Source: Chitinophagaceae bacterium
GTDB taxonomy: Bacteria > Bacteroidota > Bacteroidia > Chitinophagales > Chitinophagaceae
Length of the DNA: 64,000 bases
Assembly (NCBI GenBank): GCA_016703625.1
Contig: JADJBP010000002.1
Coordinates: forward strand, 763,127-827,126
Reading direction: 5' to 3'
Below the pieces are notes generated by a model. That model made no database searches. It was not told where the DNA came from and worked only from the letters and a program-made list of their open reading frames with translations. The position numbers and the translations under genes were made by a program. Positions 61,249-64,000 of the stretch are shown piece by piece. Positions within the stretch are counted from its first letter, which is position 1; the number at the start of each line of letters is the position of its first letter.

Positions 61249-61488
61249 ATGCCCAAAAGCACAGAAATACACATCATTCCTGAGGAGCTGGTGATGAATA
61301 AGATCTATCTAATCCGGGGGCAAAAAGTAATGCTTGATTATGATCTGGCAAAATTATATGCAACAGAAGCCAAGCGCCTGAAGGAAGCGGTAAGAAGAAA
61401 TAAAGACAGGTTTCCGGAAGATTTTATGTTTATACTTATAGAAATTGAATGGACTTCTTTAAGGACGCAAATTGCGTCCTTAAAGTAA
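61249..61488 (+). CDS. ORF6N-domain protein, truncated copy
   Basis: I start at ATG 61249 (MPKSTEIHIIPEELVMNKIY). The ORF6N DNA-binding domain is clear: LIRGQKVMLDYDLAKLYATE, then AKRLKEAVRRNKDRFPEDFM. It stops at residue 79 inside a 29-base palindrome (61457-61485), where the family normally goes on with GGRRxLPYAFTEQG. After a shift of frame the next 150 bases read as three further versions of the same short segment (NLISQIVMSN, SLRHQIGP, RNLR and QIATS) broken by stops. It is a tandem relative of the gene at 61749; the two share about 80 upstream bases. Confidence 0.8.
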   Translation: MPKSTEIHIIPEELVMNKIYLIRGQKVMLDYDLAKLYATEAKRLKEAVRRNKDRFPEDFMFILIEIEWTSLRTQIASLK

Positions 61489-61615
61489 ACTTGATATCCC
61501 AAATTGTGATGTCAAATTGAAGAGCTGGTCCGGCAAGGCTTTTCTCCAATGGCCTATCTTTAAGGCACCAAATTGGCCCCTAAAGAAACTTGAGGTAGCA
61601 AATTGCGACCTCAAG
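61457..61615. repeat. Array of four related palindromes in and after ORF6N copy 1
   Basis: P1 61457-61485 (arms CTTTAAGGACGCAA, perfect), P2 61488-61518 (left arm AACTTGATATCCCAA), P3 61557-61586 (CTTTAAGGCACCAA-type, imperfect), P4 61589-61615 (left arm CTTGAGGTAGCAA, one mismatch). All are centred on an AAATT core and share the outline TTGA..TCGCAA-W-TTGCGA..TCAA. P2, P3 and P4 start in the same codon frame, 22 and 11 codons apart. Confidence 0.8.
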
Positions 61616-61709
61616 GCGAAGAGATATGGAATCTCATATGGAAATCATAATAATTCTCCGGGAAAAACAACTTAACTAATTTAACAGATTAATTTATTTT
61701 AGAATAGGG

Positions 61710-61726
61710 TATCACAATTTGTGATA
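61710..61726. promoter_or_regulatory. Palindrome in front of ORF6N copy 2
   Basis: Perfect inverted repeat TATCACAA-T-TTGTGATA, 22 bases before the start at 61749. It is a shorter relative of the palindromes inside the two ORF6N genes. A half-site of the same type (GAAAGTCGCAATT, 61208-61220) lies in the matching place before copy 1. It could be an operator or a trace of the repeat. Confidence 0.5.
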
Positions 61727-61954
61727 TTCAATTCTAATCTGTACACTATGCCTAAGAGCGCTAAAATACTCATCATTCCCGACGAAATGGTAATGAATAA
61801 GATCTATCTTATCCGTGGACAAAAAGTAATGTTAGATAGTGACCTGTCGGCACTTTACCAGGTTGAAACAAGAAGATTAAATGAGCAGGTAACCAGGAAT
61901 AAAGAAAGGTTTCCGGAAGATTTTATGTTTCAGCTTACCGTGGATGAATATGAA

Positions 61955-61985
61955 AACTTGATATCGCAATTTGCGACATCAAGTT
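61955..61985. repeat. Palindrome inside ORF6N copy 2
   Basis: Thirty-one bases with 15-base arms (left arm AACTTGATATCGCAA, one mismatch) around a central T. It codes for NLISQFATSS, at the same point of the protein as palindrome P1 in copy 1. Confidence 0.85.
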
Positions 61986-62090
61986 GGGGAGGACGGCGTA
62001 AACTTCCCTATGCCTTTACAGAACAAGGTGTGGCCATGCTCTCCAGCGTATTGAACAGCCCAACAGCCATCAATGTAAATATCCAGATCA

Positions 62091-62110
62091 CCTGCCTACC
62101 GGCAGGCAGG
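62091..62110. repeat. GC-rich palindromic repeat, short form, inserted in ORF6N copy 2
   Basis: CCTGCCTACCGGCAGGCAGG, one base from the copy at 13248. The bases to each side (CAGATCA and TCCGGGTATTT) rejoin to a normal ORF6N reading frame when it is removed, so the edges of the insertion can be placed exactly. Confidence 0.85.
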
Positions 62111-62366
62111 TCCGGGTATTTACAAAAATGAGGGCATTGCTGATGACACACAAAGACATTTTGCTGCAACTGGAAAAGATAGAAAGGAAAATGGGCAGCC
62201 ACGATGAACAGATAGCCCTGATCTTTAGTTATCTCAAAAAATTATTGACCCCGATACAGCCTCCCCGGCAGCGGATCGGGTTTAGAAGGAAGGATGAAAA
62301 GGATTAAACTCCATTTTTACATTGCCATATTGAAGAATTTCTGCAATAAGGCTATAGCTTTATGTT

Positions 62367-62471
62367 ATGGCCGATGTACACACATCTCAGCAGCGCAGAT
62401 ATAACATGAGCCGCATTAAAGGCAAAGACACAAAGCCTGAAATGCTGGTGCGTAAATTTTTTGCGTGCTAA
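62367..62471 (+). pseudogene. vsr: Remnant of a very-short-patch-repair (Vsr) endonuclease gene
   Basis: MADVHTSQQRRYNMSRIKGK followed by DTKPEMLVRKFF is the typical Vsr N-terminus; the frame then stops at 62471. The rest of the enzyme (about 100 residues with the catalytic aspartate and zinc site) is missing. Vsr acts on T:G mismatches at sites of a partner cytosine methyltransferase, which is not in the window. A second short trace of the same motif (ATTAAAGGCAAAGACA) lies at about 62666-62681. Confidence 0.8.
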
Positions 62472-62713
62472 TAAAATCTATATAAACTATAAAAACTCAG
62501 AGACAGCCCTTCAGCAGATGACAATAGATAAGGAAAGCAATATTCTACTGAGAAGTTCTAACCATGCTCAACAATACTTTATACATTGAAATTTTAGACT
62601 TGTTTTATTACATTGCATAAAGAAACTAAAACAGTCGTAATAAATGCAACTACAGTATTAGCCATATTAAAGGCAAAGACAATAAAATAAATATTCACCT
62701 ATATAAATTAAGC

Positions 62714-64000
62714 TTATAAAGAGGTTACTATTTCAATCTTATTGAGTTCATTAATTATGTACATTTTAGCTTCAGTAATGCTCGCTTTTTTCAATGGCAC
62801 CCCAAGTACTAAAATCGAATTTGTCACTTCGTTTAATCTGTTATTATATTTTATAGTTTTTAATTCTAAATGATCGGACGGGTAACATAAAATTCCATAT
62901 TTAAGATCCGTCTTACTAAATGAAGAATAGGCCATAATTTGATGTAAGTCATGTCCTGGTCGTCTTTAAGTATTTCCTCTTGTCAAACTTATTGTAAAGA
63001 TTTGATTTATATTTAGCATCAATGAATACAAGAAATTTCTCCTTTTGATAAATTGCGTCTGGTTCAATGTGTTTTAATTCCCAAGAGTAATGTTTTGAAG
63101 TTCTTGATTGAAACTTGAAGTTTGCAAATAGTTTTCCCCCTGTTTCCCTTTGCCACCTCTTTAAAAAATGTATTGCACAAATTTTCAAATACATCAGAAA
63201 AGTCAACTCTCCAAGCTGTGCTATCCACAAAATTGAAGCTTAATATTTTTGTTAGCTTGCTCTTTACAAACCCCTTATTGTCGTTCTATCCGATGATTTG
63301 ATTAAAATTTTATTTGTCGCCTTAGGCATGTGCAGATATAGTTTTTCTTCGACGAAGTTTAGTTTAGGTCTTATTGTGTTTTTTATTCTTTGTGGAGTAT
63401 TAGAAGAAAGTAATTCAATTTTACAAATATCAAATACATAGCGAACTTCCGAATATTCACTATGAAACTCGCTAAGGATATTTTTTCGTGTTGGAAATTT
63501 TAGGCGAGATTCGACTTTATATTCTGTGTTGATATATTTATTCCAATTAATTTGTCCAAAAGGCTGATCTGAAATTTTTTCTACATTATCGAACTTTCGC
63601 CAAGGTTTCATTAATAAAGCTTCAAGTGATGCAATAAAACTTTACAGCTTCGAGATATAACGGTGGTCTAAAATTTTTCCTGAAGCTAAAGGCAATATCT
63701 ATAACCTCAGGCTTATTTCTGTTCCGAGCAGATTAAGTATTTCTATGTAGTCTTCAAATCGATCACGACCAGTAAATCGAGGCATTACAACAAAGTCTCC
63801 AATTTGTTTCCCGGTGTCAGATGCTCTTAAAGGATTGTTCCAATATAGCCAGAAGACCGAAAAGCTAATGATGTGTTTTGGTCTGTTCCAATAATAAATG
63901 GTTGTACACCTAAAAAATTGTAGAGTGATGAATTGTAGTCAATGAATTTTGAAGGTATTGACCAATAATTCTTTTGTCTGCTGACTAAACCATTTTTTTG
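62714..64000 (-). CDS. McrC/DUF2357-like PD-(D/E)xK restriction subunit, frameshifted and cut by window edge
   Basis: The 5' end lies beyond 64000. Successive frames read FIDYNSSLYNFLGVQPFIIG, DFVVMPRFTGRDRFEDYIEI, ASLEALLMKPWRKFDNVEKI, GQINWNKYINTEYKVESRLK and STAWRVDFSDVFENLCNTFF. The nuclease core follows: HIEPDAIYQKEKFLVFIDAKYK holds the PD...DxK residues when split at its middle as IEPDAIYQ and LVFIDAKYK. RHDLHQIMAYSSF and a C-terminal strand (KYGILCYPSDHLE) complete it, as in McrC and LlaJI-type partners. At least five indels break it. A McrB-like GTPase gene would be expected upstream, outside the window. With Vsr it suggests a restriction island. Confidence 0.72.

Larger units (their letters stand above)
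61749..62307 (+). pseudogene. ORF6N-domain protein, copy 2, broken by a palindrome insertion
   Basis: The start at 61749 gives MPKSAKILIIPDEMVMNKIY; the ORF6N domain has LIRGQKVMLDSDLSALYQVE, RRLNEQVTRNKERFPEDFMF, then LISQFATSSWGGRRKLPYAF and TEQGVAMLSSVLNSPTAINV. At 62091-62110 the 20-base palindrome found elsewhere in the window interrupts the sequence. Removing exactly those 20 bases restores NIQIIRVFTKMRALLMTHKD and a frame to the stop at 62307 (DILLQLEKIERKMGSHDEQI), the normal end of the family. As it stands the protein ends at 62131. It could be a true insertion mutant. Confidence 0.82.

Noticed and set aside
61249..62307. Prophage called from ORF6N (KilA-N-like) domains
   Set aside because: No capsid, terminase, integrase or other phage genes within the window; ORF6N genes are common as chromosomal genes in Bacteroidota.
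1..64000. Programmed frameshifting or an altered genetic code as the cause of the split genes
   Set aside because: The breaks need frame changes rather than stop read-through, differ in sign and site, and hit unrelated genes mostly at plain homopolymers. Intact genes use normal stops.

Overview
The window looks like a chromosomal contig from a Bacteroidota bacterium, most likely Chitinophagaceae or a close relative. The evidence is secreted proteins with type IX secretion (T9SS) style C-terminal domains, a sensor kinase with an N-terminal propeller and Y_Y_Y domain, Bacteroidota-type lipoproteins and LigA/FabH/CtaA/Obg sequences, little use of Shine-Dalgarno sites, and moderately AT-rich DNA with very AT-rich gaps. 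I see no rRNA, tRNA, CRISPR array or intact insertion sequence.

The dominant technical feature is single-base insertions and deletions, mostly in homopolymer runs. At least half of the genes, including core ones such as ligA and paaE, are cut into two or more overlapping reading frames that rejoin cleanly when one base is added or removed. I read this as sequence or assembly error rather than mass pseudogenisation, and I report such genes as one CDS spanning all pieces.

Layout. 1-11950: a T9SS-exported LamG protein, then a group of secreted proteins of unknown function, a hybrid-style propeller sensor histidine kinase whose start overlaps a divergent clostripain-like (C11) protease, a small unknown protein and a NarL-type response regulator. 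12034-18602: a lipoprotein amidohydrolase, a kinase-like unknown, NAD-dependent DNA ligase, a NUMOD4/HNH protein and a truncated DUF2461 protein. 19161-29482: a phenylacetate degradation region (TetR regulator, paaE, paaABCD, paaG, paaI, paaY) with matching palindromic operators in front of the regulator and of paaA, interrupted by an MgtC-like protein, a lipoprotein and a PKD/T9SS protein. 30034-41153: housekeeping genes (obg, fabH, lipid kinase, patatin, ctaA, rnhB, Sua5-type protein, PfkB kinase). 41280-49664: secreted and membrane proteins, an oligopeptidase-B-like lipoprotein and a lamin-tail protein. 49982-60983: asd, a 2-oxoacid:ferredoxin oxidoreductase beta subunit, a four-helix-bundle protein, an AhpD-like protein, an SLC13 transporter, a cell-wall amidase, an M48 peptidase and a conserved secreted protein. 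61249-64000: an accessory end with two tandem ORF6N genes, a Vsr endonuclease remnant and a frameshifted McrC-like restriction nuclease.

Several families of short noncoding repeats run through the window: a GC-rich palindrome (20 bp and 52 bp forms, two copies sitting inside genes), a 110 bp element with inverted ends in two copies, a 160 bp element in two direct copies plus an inverted part, and an array of related 17-31 bp palindromes in and between the ORF6N genes. The ORF6N palindrome array and the sensor kinase/C11 protease/response regulator locus are the two parts I consider most likely to hold undescribed biology.
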